Source: Treponema sp.
GTDB lineage: Bacteria > Spirochaetota > Spirochaetia > Treponematales > Treponemataceae
Assembly (NCBI GenBank): GCA_017544745.1
Contig: JAFYDO010000109.1
Coordinates: 1-6,283, forward strand
DNA: 6,283 nucleotides
Direction of reading: 5' to 3'
Shown: positions 1-5,879 of the stretch, piece after piece
Numbering within the stretch: the stretch's first letter is position 1
Layout: every line of letters begins with the position of its first letter
Program-made: the position numbers and the translations under genes
Notes under the pieces: model-generated
The model's input: the letters and a program-made list of their open reading frames with translations, nothing else
Databases searched by the model: none
Told to the model about the DNA's origin: nothing

Positions 1-6
1 AAAAAA

Positions 7-13
7 AGAGAGG
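7..13 (+). promoter_or_regulatory. Ribosome binding site deciding the protease start
   Basis: AGAGAGG abuts the ATG at 14 with no spacing, which is unusable for initiation. It lies 9 nt before the in-frame ATG at 23. The downstream start also gives a standard MKKFLLG signal-peptide beginning. Confidence 0.6.
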
Positions 14-22
14 ATGAAGATT

Positions 23-1714
23 ATGAAAAAATTCTTGTTGGGAAGCCTTGCAGCGCTTCTCCTGCTTCCGGGGCTTGCCTTTGCCCAGGTAAAATCTTAC
101 ATCGGAGTTGTTCGTCAGCAGTATTATTCTGAATATGTAGACATGTTCAAGAAAATGAGTAAGGAACTCAAAGACGAAGGCTACAATACTTACTCAAAGT
201 CAATTGATGGTTACCTCGAAGGTGGCTTTGGTTCCGGCTTTGTTTGGGTTGCCAAAGATGGTACCAACTATGTTATTACAAACCGCCATGTCGTTGCACA
301 GGCAGAAACAGCCAGCGTGGAATTTGAAGATGATGCAACCGGCGAAATTACAAAGTACGAAGGACTTAAGGTTATTGCAACCGACGATGATATTGATATT
401 GCAATTCTTGCCTTTAAGGATGGCGAAAAGCCTTTTAAAAAGGGACTTGAACTTTCCCAAAAGGCACTTACAGATGGACAGGAAGTCTGGTCTGCAGGTT
501 TCCCTGGTCTTGGAAACGATCCTGTATGGCAGTTTGGAAAGGGTACAGTAACAAATGCCCGCGCCAGAATCAAGGAGCTTTTGGATCCTGAAGTTTCTAC
601 AATTATCCAGCACTCTGCTCAGGTAGATTCAGGAAACTCCGGTGGTCCGCTTCTCGTAGCTTCCGGAAAAGATTACCTTGTTGTTGGTATTAATACCTGG
701 AAGGCTGCTTACCGCGATTCTACAAACTTTGCAATTCCTGCAAGTGTAATTCAGAAAATGCTTGATGGTCTTTCTAACAGTCAGACAAGTTCTGCCGAAG
801 ACAGAGCCTTTAAGCTTGCAAAAGCTCTTGGCGACAGCTCTCAGAGTTTTACTTCAATTGTAAACTTTATTTCTTATCACAAAGCTTCGGTAGAAGGTCA
901 GAAGGAATTGGAATCGGTTCTGCGTTTTGCACCTACCAGTGTACGTTCTACAATTTCAGAAATCTTCAGTTATAACCCTGCAGAAGGCTTGCGCTATGCC
1001 TGTGCCTACCAGCTGTTTAAAAAGTATGGCTCAACCGAAGACAAGACCTACTCTTATAAAACAGAGGTTACAGATTCTTCTGATGAAAAAATGACCATCA
1101 CCTTTACTTCCGGCGAAGGAGATGATGCAAAGTCCTTTGAAACTGCCTGGATTAAGGAACATGGACTTTGGAGGCTCGATGCTGCAGAAAAGGTAGAAGA
1201 AGAAAAGGATGAAAAAGATAAAAAGAAGGAAAAGAAATCTGGCTCTGGAGGCAAAGTAGGCTTTGAAGGAATTGGAGCTCCAGACACACTGGTTCTTAAA
1301 GTAGACTTTGAATTACCTTTGTCTGGTCAGAATAATGTTTTTGGTGGAGAGATTCAGTATTTTACTTCTGATTGTTTTGGTTTTGCTATTGCAGTTACTC
1401 AGATTTCTAACCCTGTAGAAAAGTCAAAGCTTGGTTTTGGTATTTCTGGAGTTGGAAGACTGCCATTGTCTTTCAATAAATTTATTCTTGCACCATATGC
1501 AGAGGCTGGTTATTCTATGGCAGGTCTTGGAACCTTTGATATGCAGTTAAGTGTCTCTTATGAAGCAGGTCTTGCCTGTACATTAGATTTGGGTTCATCT
1601 ATATACCCTGGTCTTGGTATAGCATATCGTGGAAGAAAATTCATACCTTTCATGGACAGGTTATATACAGATACAACATCATCAGTATTAATTTATCTTA
1701 GTATAGGATTCTAA
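23..1714 (+). CDS. Exported trypsin-like serine protease with C-terminal outer-membrane beta-barrel-like domain
   Basis: Numbered from the upstream ATG at 14. A signal peptide ends at AFA (22-24) before Q25. A chymotrypsin-fold peptidase follows, with all three catalytic residues visible: His92 in TNRHVV, Asp128 in DIDIAIL and Ser209 in DSGNSGGPL. Residues about 262-390 form an unrecognised middle region with no PDZ-like pattern, so this is not a standard HtrA/DegP. A highly charged Lys/Glu linker (about 393-413) leads to about 140 residues of alternating short hydrophobic strands and turns that end in YLSIGF. Terminal Phe with alternating hydrophobics is the usual signal for BamA-dependent outer-membrane barrels. 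The length would suit a small barrel of about eight strands. ATG 23 is preferred over ATG 14 because the AGAGAGG at 7-13 touches ATG 14 but sits 9 nt before ATG 23. The substrate is unknown. The protease call is firm, the barrel is inferred. First gene of a three-gene exported cassette; its promoter lies outside the window. Confidence 0.88.
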   Translation: MKKFLLGSLAALLLLPGLAFAQVKSYIGVVRQQYYSEYVDMFKKMSKELKDEGYNTYSKSIDGYLEGGFGSGFVWVAKDGTNYVITNRHVVAQAETASVEFEDDATGEITKYEGLKVIATDDDIDIAILAFKDGEKPFKKGLELSQKALTDGQEVWSAGFPGLGNDPVWQFGKGTVTNARARIKELLDPEVSTIIQHSAQVDSGNSGGPLLVASGKDYLVVGINTWKAAYRDSTNFAIPASVIQKMLDGLSNSQTSSAEDRAFKLAKALGDSSQSFTSIVNFISYHKASVEGQKELESVLRFAPTSVRSTISEIFSYNPAEGLRYACAYQLFKKYGSTEDKTYSYKTEVTDSSDEKMTITFTSGEGDDAKSFETAWIKEHGLWRLDAAEKVEEEKDEKDKKKEKKSGSGGKVGFEGIGAPDTLVLKVDFELPLSGQNNVFGGEIQYFTSDCFGFAIAVTQISNPVEKSKLGFGISGVGRLPLSFNKFILAPYAEAGYSMAGLGTFDMQLSVSYEAGLACTLDLGSSIYPGLGIAYRGRKFIPFMDRLYTDTTSSVLIYLSIGF

Positions 1715-1733
1715 AAAGGAGAATATAAAAAAA

Positions 1734-2294
1734 ATGAAAAAAACATTATTTGTTATTGCAGGAATGTGTCTTTTCCTGCTTAGTGGTTGTCTTTCTCCAA
1801 AAATACTCAATTTTGATTATAAGGAAAGAGCAGCCCAGGGAACACCGGAAAATTCAGTAATCTTTATTGGATTTTATGGAAACGACAGTACTTTGTACTG
1901 GTCACAGTGTAATTCTGAATATCAGCCAGATTACCAGCAGCTGGAAGGACCTTATGTTTGTTCTGCCCCTGTTGCTCCTGGTTCACGATACCGTCTGGAA
2001 TATGTTTCGGGTTCTATGGTAGTTGGAAGAACAACTTATTACTGGTCTGATGTTTATGGCATGCAGAATAATTATTATGATATTAAGATTCCTGAAGAAC
2101 CAGGCATTTATTTCTTTGGATATTTTAATGGTCAGGATTCCTTTAGACAGGGCGAGCCTGTTCAGATGAGCGGACTTTTTGCAACTACAAATCCTGTTAA
2201 GCAGGAAAGAGAATGTCTGGAATTTGCATTGAAAAAATACAAGGGAACAGACTGGGAACCTGTAATTAAACAGAGAATAGAGGAGTTACGATAA
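1734..2294 (+). CDS. Small lipoprotein of unknown function
   Basis: 186 residues. The N-terminus is a type II signal peptide: MKK, a hydrophobic stretch, then lipobox L16-S17-G18-C19, so Cys19 should be lipidated and the mature protein membrane-anchored. The body (about 40-150) is rich in Tyr, Gly and Phe and reads as beta strands, with Cys59 and Cys76 as a possible disulfide. Residues 154-186 are a charged amphipathic helix with a third Cys at 161. No family was recognised. The start has AAGGAG at 1716-1721, 12 nt upstream, a slightly long spacing through an A-rich tract. It begins 19 nt after the protease stop and its own stop overlaps the next start, so the three genes are very likely one transcript. 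A partner or accessory role for the protease-barrel protein is plausible from context only. Confidence 0.85.
   Translation: MKKTLFVIAGMCLFLLSGCLSPKILNFDYKERAAQGTPENSVIFIGFYGNDSTLYWSQCNSEYQPDYQQLEGPYVCSAPVAPGSRYRLEYVSGSMVVGRTTYYWSDVYGMQNNYYDIKIPEEPGIYFFGYFNGQDSFRQGEPVQMSGLFATTNPVKQERECLEFALKKYKGTDWEPVIKQRIEELR
2280..2285 (+). promoter_or_regulatory. Ribosome binding site within the lipoprotein gene
   Basis: GAGGAG lies 8 nt before the ATG at 2294 and inside the last codons of the lipoprotein gene. The TAATG stop/start overlap implies coupled translation of the two small exported proteins. Confidence 0.7.
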
Positions 2295-2950
2295 TGAAAA
2301 AGATTTCAAAATACCTGATTGCAGGTCTCGTTTTAATTGCCGGTAATTTTGGAGCCTTTGCTGCAGATGCTCCAGCTCTCAAAGCTGACTCCGGCAAGGT
2401 TATTATAGTTGGAAAAATAAATGTTGTTTATGATGAAAGCCGTGATTTTATTTTTAAGACTCGCGGACTTCCGGAAACAGCAGCAGATAAAGCAGATACT
2501 TATGTTGTTCCTTATGTAATGGATTCTTCAGATACCTTTGGTAATAACTCTTCAAAGTATTACAAAGAAAATCAGACAGAATATGCAATTGGGGACACAT
2601 TTATTGTACAGGTAAAGAGAAATAAGAAAACACCTAATACTCTTACCTTTATGAGAAATTTCACAATGTACTTCTTTAATAGCAATATGGCAAAGATTTA
2701 TCTTCCATTGCCAGGTGCTGCAATCGAAGTTGATGTTCCTGATGATGTAGATGCTATTTATCTTGGTACCTTTAATTACTATGTTACAGGCGACAATTTT
2801 ACAATTGATAATCTTGAGCGCATTGATGAATATGATGTAGCTCAGGAAGAACTGGACCGTCGTCTGGGAACCCATTGCGATATGGCACGTGCTGTATTAA
2901 AAGTTGTTGATTATAAAGAAAGCGCAGACGAGCAGGCAGATGCTAAATAA
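2294..2950 (+). CDS. Exported protein of unknown function
   Basis: 218 residues. A Sec signal peptide (MKKISKY, hydrophobic core, AFA at 21-23) should be cleaved before Ala24, leaving a soluble periplasmic or surface protein with no lipobox. The mature part alternates short beta-type segments, for example KVIIVGKINVVY (35-46) and AIYLGTFNYYV (154-164). It ends in a charged helical segment (about 174-200) followed by an acidic tail. The segment GDNFTIDNLERIDEYDVA has the look of treponemal envelope proteins, but no named family was recognised. It may be a distant relative of the preceding lipoprotein, since both have an IYxxG-x-F strand followed by a helical C-terminus. The ATG is clear, with GAGGAG 8 nt upstream and a 1-nt overlap with the previous stop. 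It is the last gene of the cassette, and its final 40 nt overlap the end of convergent nnr. Confidence 0.83.
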   Translation: MKKISKYLIAGLVLIAGNFGAFAADAPALKADSGKVIIVGKINVVYDESRDFIFKTRGLPETAADKADTYVVPYVMDSSDTFGNNSSKYYKENQTEYAIGDTFIVQVKRNKKTPNTLTFMRNFTMYFFNSNMAKIYLPLPGAAIEVDVPDDVDAIYLGTFNYYVTGDNFTIDNLERIDEYDVAQEELDRRLGTHCDMARAVLKVVDYKESADEQADAK

Positions 2951-4365
2951 CAATCCAAAGTCTTAATCAACTTCATTGGCGTCAGTGAGTAATTGCTGGC
3001 GCCAATTTTTTTTGCAGCAAGGGCGTGTGCCTGGCAGGCGGTAATGGCTGCATCCTTTGCGCTGTAACCCTGTGCAAGAAGGGCTGCAATCATTCCGGCA
3101 AGCACGTCGCCGCTGCCACCTTTGGCAAGGCTTGGAACTCCGTCTGTTATTATGTAAGTCTGTCCACCAGCGGCTATAAAGGTGTTTGCGCTTTTAATTA
3201 CAAGCACAGTATTAGGAAAAAGCTTATTTATTTTCTGTCCAATTTTGATTTTGAGCTCGGGGTCGTTTGCCAGTGCTTCAACAGTTGGCTCCGGTTTTAT
3301 CTTAAGGTTTTTACACAATCGTACCAGCTCCAAAAGGTGAGGGGTAAGAACAATGCGTGAACCTGCCCGAGAATCAAGCTTTGCAAGCAGATCCACAAAA
3401 TCAGGATTACCAAAAACTCCCGCATCAAAAACAAGCGCTGGAATTTTACAGACAGTATCATCAGGGAGCGCGCATTCTGCCATTCCGGGACCAAACACAG
3501 CACAGGTAGTTTTGGCAGGAACAGATTTGCTTATCATAAGCTCAGGACTTATTTTGAACTGCTTTAAGTTTGAATCCGGAGTTTCTACCAGTGTTGTAAG
3601 TCCGCTTCCAAAATGCATGGCAGCTGTAGCACAGATTATTGCAGCGCCGCTTTTTTCTCCGGCCATTACAGCAGTATGTCCGTAATTTCCCTTGTGTGCG
3701 GCTTTGTTTGTGCGGTACGGGAGTTTCATATCATCGGCAGTAACAAGAAAGGCTGCGGGCTTGGTTGCACTTTCAAAAACTGTACGGTCTATTCCAAGGT
3801 CTGTAACTATAATCTGTCCGCTAACCTGTTTTGCCCTGTCGCTAAACAGTGCAAGTTTATGTTCTCCCATGGTTACGGTGTAGTGTGCATCAAAGGCAAG
3901 TCCGCTGGGAATATCGCAGGCTATTCGTGTTGCCTGGGCCTTGTTGGCAGTATCAATCAGTTTTTGTACATTGGCAGGAAGTTCGCCCTTAAAGCCTGTC
4001 CCAAAAAGGCAGTCTACAATAAAAAGGGGAGTGTCTTTGGTGGCAGCAGACATAATATCCAGGGCTTGAGTGTGCGATACAAACTTTATTCCAAGTTTTT
4101 TGCACATCTGATATTGTGTCTGAGCTTCTTTTGCGGTAGGTTCTGCCAGCTTATATAGAAAAACCTTGCAGCTGTTACCAAGCAGGCGTGCCAGAGCATA
4201 GCCGTCTCCACCGTTGTTTCCCTTTCCGCAGAGGATGAGGCAATTACCATAAATTAACTGCTTAATTGCAAGTGCGGCATTTTCCATCATCATAAAGTCG
4301 GGAATGCCGTACTTTTGTTTTACGAGAGCTTCTAATTTTGAAGGATTATCGAAGATTTTTTCCAA
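2911..4365 (-). CDS. nnr: Bifunctional NAD(P)H-hydrate epimerase / ADP-dependent NAD(P)H-hydrate dehydratase
   Basis: 484 residues, close to the roughly 500 usual for the family. It repairs hydrated NADH and NADPH: the epimerase interconverts R and S forms and the dehydratase restores the S form using ADP. The N-terminal YjeF_N epimerase domain (1 to about 210) shows MMENAA (26-31), GKGNNGGDGY (47-56), VDCLFGTG (117-124) and DIPSG (151-155). The C-terminal ribokinase-like dehydratase domain (about 215-470) shows HKGNYG (224-229), FGPG (291-294), LTPH (340-343) and KGGSGDVLAG (415-424) with the catalytic Asp420. The usual PHPGE region reads PHLLE here, and the loop after DIPSG is short. The start is a TTG inside the end of pgsA (20-nt overlap) with no clear Shine-Dalgarno. 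An in-frame stop at 4381-4383 leaves no ATG or GTG upstream, and the family N-terminus fits this start. The last 40 nt overlap the convergent gene. Confidence 0.95.
   Translation of the reverse strand: MEKIFDNPSKLEALVKQKYGIPDFMMMENAALAIKQLIYGNCLILCGKGNNGGDGYALARLLGNSCKVFLYKLAEPTAKEAQTQYQMCKKLGIKFVSHTQALDIMSAATKDTPLFIVDCLFGTGFKGELPANVQKLIDTANKAQATRIACDIPSGLAFDAHYTVTMGEHKLALFSDRAKQVSGQIIVTDLGIDRTVFESATKPAAFLVTADDMKLPYRTNKAAHKGNYGHTAVMAGEKSGAAIICATAAMHFGSGLTTLVETPDSNLKQFKISPELMISKSVPAKTTCAVFGPGMAECALPDDTVCKIPALVFDAGVFGNPDFVDLLAKLDSRAGSRIVLTPHLLELVRLCKNLKIKPEPTVEALANDPELKIKIGQKINKLFPNTVLVIKSANTFIAAGGQTYIITDGVPSLAKGGSGDVLAGMIAALLAQGYSAKDAAITACQAHALAAKKIGASNYSLTPMKLIKTLDCYLASACSSALSL
2975..3013 (+). 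terminator. Intrinsic terminator of the exported-protein cassette, inside nnr
   Basis: An 11-bp stem (2975-2985 with 2996-3006, one G-U pair, otherwise perfect) encloses a 10-nt loop. It is followed at once by eight T (3006-3013), the first of which also closes the stem. It lies 24 nt after the stop of the exported protein gene, as expected for a rho-independent terminator of the + strand operon. The other strand has A instead of T after the stem, so it should act in one direction only. The whole element lies in nnr coding sequence and encodes Nnr residues about 452-464. Confidence 0.9.
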
Positions 4366-4936
4366 AGTGTACCAGATAATCTATAAAAGAGCTGTAGCTC
4401 AAAATAAGAGACAGCACAAACAGACAGATTGCAACAATCTTAAGTACGCCAAAGCAGTCCGGAACGCATTCCAGGCGAACCAAAAGTTCAAGGAACAGAG
4501 CATAAAAGCCCGAAACTACATAAGTAACAGTCTTTATTTTGCCACCCTTGCGTGCTGCAATTGCAATTCCCTGTTTTGCTGCAACCATGCGAAGGAAGGT
4601 CTGACCCATTTCGCGGTACATAATAAGGATAAATACAAAGCGTGGTGTATAGCCGAGCCCCTGTTCAACCGAGAACATAAGGCAGGCAAAGGTTGTCATA
4701 TGAAGAATTACATCTGCAAACGGATCAAAAATCTTTCCAAAATCACTTACTTCGTTATGCTTGCGTGCATAATGTCCGTCCAGATAGTCTGTAAACTCTG
4801 CAAAGCACAAAAGAGGAATTGCAATCAAAAGTGAAAGCTTGGTAAAGGCTCCTGTCCATACAGGAATAAAATATAAAATAAAAAATACTGGTGCAAAAAT
4901 AATGCGTGTGATAGTAAACTTGTTTGAGGTTTTCAT
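4346..4936 (-). CDS. pgsA: CDP-diacylglycerol-glycerol-3-phosphate 3-phosphatidyltransferase
   Basis: 196-residue integral membrane enzyme that transfers a phosphatidyl group from CDP-diacylglycerol to glycerol 3-phosphate. This gives phosphatidylglycerophosphate, the precursor of phosphatidylglycerol. The CDP-alcohol phosphatidyltransferase signature D-x2-DG-x2-AR-x8-G-x3-D-x3-D is complete: Asp50, Asp53, Gly54, Ala57, Arg58, Gly67, Asp71 and Asp75 (FDPFAD). The N-terminus NKFTITRIIFAPVFF and the later YRE (108-110) with GGKIKT (131-136) fit the PgsA subgroup. Several hydrophobic membrane segments are evident, at about 12-26, 34-47, 79-89, 97-107, 137-153 and 164-180. The ATG lacks a Shine-Dalgarno sequence, and a promoter immediately upstream predicts an almost leaderless message. 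It lies 38 nt after the cytidylate-kinase-like gene, and nnr starts inside its 3' end. Confidence 0.93.
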   Translation of the reverse strand: MKTSNKFTITRIIFAPVFFILYFIPVWTGAFTKLSLLIAIPLLCFAEFTDYLDGHYARKHNEVSDFGKIFDPFADVILHMTTFACLMFSVEQGLGYTPRFVFILIMYREMGQTFLRMVAAKQGIAIAARKGGKIKTVTYVVSGFYALFLELLVRLECVPDCFGVLKIVAICLFVLSLILSYSSFIDYLVHFGKNLR

Positions 4937-4943
4937 AGATTAA

Positions 4944-4972
4944 ATTATCGCTTTTCTAAGTATAAAAGTCAA
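4944..4972 (-). promoter_or_regulatory. Promoter for pgsA-nnr, predicted leaderless
   Basis: Read on the - strand, TTGACT (4972-4967) is separated by exactly 17 nt from GATAAT (4949-4944). Each hexamer matches the sigma70 consensus at five of six bases. Only seven bases separate the -10 from the pgsA ATG, so transcription should begin at or within 1-2 nt of the start codon. The -35 begins two bases after the upstream stop codon, filling almost the whole 38-bp gap. Not tested experimentally. Confidence 0.65.
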
Positions 4973-4974
4973 CC

Positions 4975-5796
4975 TTACTGATACTGCTTAAAGTCGTGGA
5001 CGATGCTTACGGCGGAGCGGGTCTGGTACTGTGGCAGCTCCTGACGCACAATTTCTAGTGCCTGTTCTACAAGGGCTGGTGCATCGGTAACTCCGTACAG
5101 AACAAAAACTCCATCCTCTATGGCCGCATGCAAAAAGTCAATCTTGATTTTGTAATCAAAAATGAGCTTGTTTACTACAGACTGGGCCTTGAGCATTTCT
5201 TCTACCAGCTTGTTTCCTTCTGCTTCCTTGGTAGGAGTAATGTGCGTATTTGTAAAATCTGCAATAATCTGGCCGCATTCGTTTACAGCTACAGAGCCGG
5301 TGTTTAAAACCATATGAAAGTTGGCTGGGTCTTCTATATCAATATTATAAAAGTTTTTGTGAAAGCCGTTTCTGTTTGAATCACTTTCCTGAATATGCTG
5401 GCGTGCGAGCTTTTCGGTCCATTCAAATTCTTCCATAAGGCGGGCAATTCTTACCTTTTCGCTGGCAATGAGGCGTACAGAAATATGATTTGGAACTGAA
5501 GCAAAGAAAGCAAAGGCTCCACGGCCTATAAAAATAACGTTTCCTTTGGCTGCTGCTTCGAGCATGGCATACTGCGAAAGATTCTGGTAGGCATCGCGGT
5601 CTTTTGCCATAGATGCAAAAAATCCGGGCTTGCGTTCATCATATTTTGGCATTTTGTCGCGTGGAAAACCAAGTTCAATAATACGTTCCTCAATCTGTTT
5701 GCGGGTTACAAAATTGTAGTTAAGCTTTGCTGCTAAATCCTGTGCTACTTCGTCGCCTTTTGCAGCTACCTGTCGTGCCAGTGTAATTATTGCCAT
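4975..5796 (-). CDS. Cytidylate-kinase-like protein with BON-like C-terminal domain
   Basis: 273 residues from ATG 5796. The pattern matches the cytidylate kinase-like family (Cytidylate_kin2). It shows ITLARQVAAKGDEVAQDLAAKL (4-25) where the nucleotide-binding loop belongs, then GNVIFIGRGA (85-94), then basic residues and DSNR (139-142), then DPANFHMVLNTGSVAV (156-171). The usual GSGG or GxxGxGK glycine-rich loop is absent, replaced by VAAKGDE, so CMP kinase activity is uncertain. Residues about 216-267, with GVFVLYGVTDAPALVEQA and a strand-helix-strand rhythm, resemble a BON domain; this is inferred from pattern only. A longer frame begins at ATG 5817, but the AGGAGG at 5807-5802 sits 5 nt before ATG 5796, which gives the family-like start MAIITLARQ. 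It is the first gene of the leftward group, next to pgsA, whose substrate is CDP-linked. A role in CDP supply or in regulation is possible but unproven. Confidence 0.82.
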   Translation of the reverse strand: MAIITLARQVAAKGDEVAQDLAAKLNYNFVTRKQIEERIIELGFPRDKMPKYDERKPGFFASMAKDRDAYQNLSQYAMLEAAAKGNVIFIGRGAFAFFASVPNHISVRLIASEKVRIARLMEEFEWTEKLARQHIQESDSNRNGFHKNFYNIDIEDPANFHMVLNTGSVAVNECGQIIADFTNTHITPTKEAEGNKLVEEMLKAQSVVNKLIFDYKIKIDFLHAAIEDGVFVLYGVTDAPALVEQALEIVRQELPQYQTRSAVSIVHDFKQYQ

Positions 5797-5801
5797 AAGA
5801 A

Positions 5802-5807
5802 CCTCCT
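5802..5807 (-). promoter_or_regulatory. Ribosome binding site deciding the cytidylate-kinase-like start
   Basis: A perfect AGGAGG lies 5 nt before the ATG at 5796 and downstream of the alternative in-frame ATG at 5817. The longer start would place the ribosome binding site inside the coding region, so the shorter protein is preferred. Confidence 0.85.
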
Positions 5808-5825
5808 GCCATATCATTGTCGGTC

Positions 5826-5855
5826 TTGACCCGGCAATCTATCTAATATTATGAT
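5826..5855 (+). promoter_or_regulatory. Promoter for the Nudix hydrolase gene
   Basis: TTGACC (5826-5831) lies 18 nt before TATGAT (5850-5855), each five of six matches to the sigma70 consensus. The predicted transcription start is near 5861-5863, giving a short leader that contains AAAGGGG. The -10 shares five of its six positions with the opposing promoter. Confidence 0.6.
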
Positions 5856-5879
5856 AAATCGTGAAAGGGGATATGTCAA
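5851..5879 (-). promoter_or_regulatory. Promoter for the cytidylate-kinase-like gene
   Basis: On the - strand, a perfect TTGACA (5879-5874) is followed after exactly 17 nt by TATCAT (5856-5851), five of six matches to TATAAT. Transcription would start near 5844 and give a 5' leader of about 48 nt ending in AGGAGG. The -35 covers the candidate start codons of the divergent Nudix gene, and the -10 overlaps the -10 of its promoter. Confidence 0.65.
5864..5870 (+). promoter_or_regulatory. Ribosome binding site of the Nudix gene
   Basis: AAAGGGG ends 8 nt before ATG 5879 but only 2 nt before the in-frame ATG 5873, which favours the start at 5879. It is an imperfect Shine-Dalgarno sequence. A third in-frame candidate is GTG 5861; the frame is closed upstream by TAA at 5855-5857. 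Confidence 0.5.

Noticed and set aside
23..1714. HtrA/DegP-type protease
   Set aside because: The catalytic core fits, but no PDZ pattern follows it and the C-terminus is barrel-like.
2885..2892. GCACGTGC palindrome near the end of the exported protein gene
   Set aside because: Short, within coding sequence, with no T tract for a terminator and no partner site.
3613..4158. Long open frame on the + strand opposite nnr
   Set aside because: It is rich in Cys and Tyr with no family pattern and no ribosome binding site, and it is fully antisense to a well supported gene.
4304..4834. Long open frame on the + strand opposite pgsA
   Set aside because: Composition is unnatural (many Cys, Lys and Asn), there is no start signal, and it is antisense to a complete PgsA signature.
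5822..5831. GGTC-TT-GACC dyad near the Nudix -35, possible operator
   Set aside because: Only 4-bp arms with a 2-base centre, too short to support an operator; it overlaps the -35 by chance as far as can be seen.
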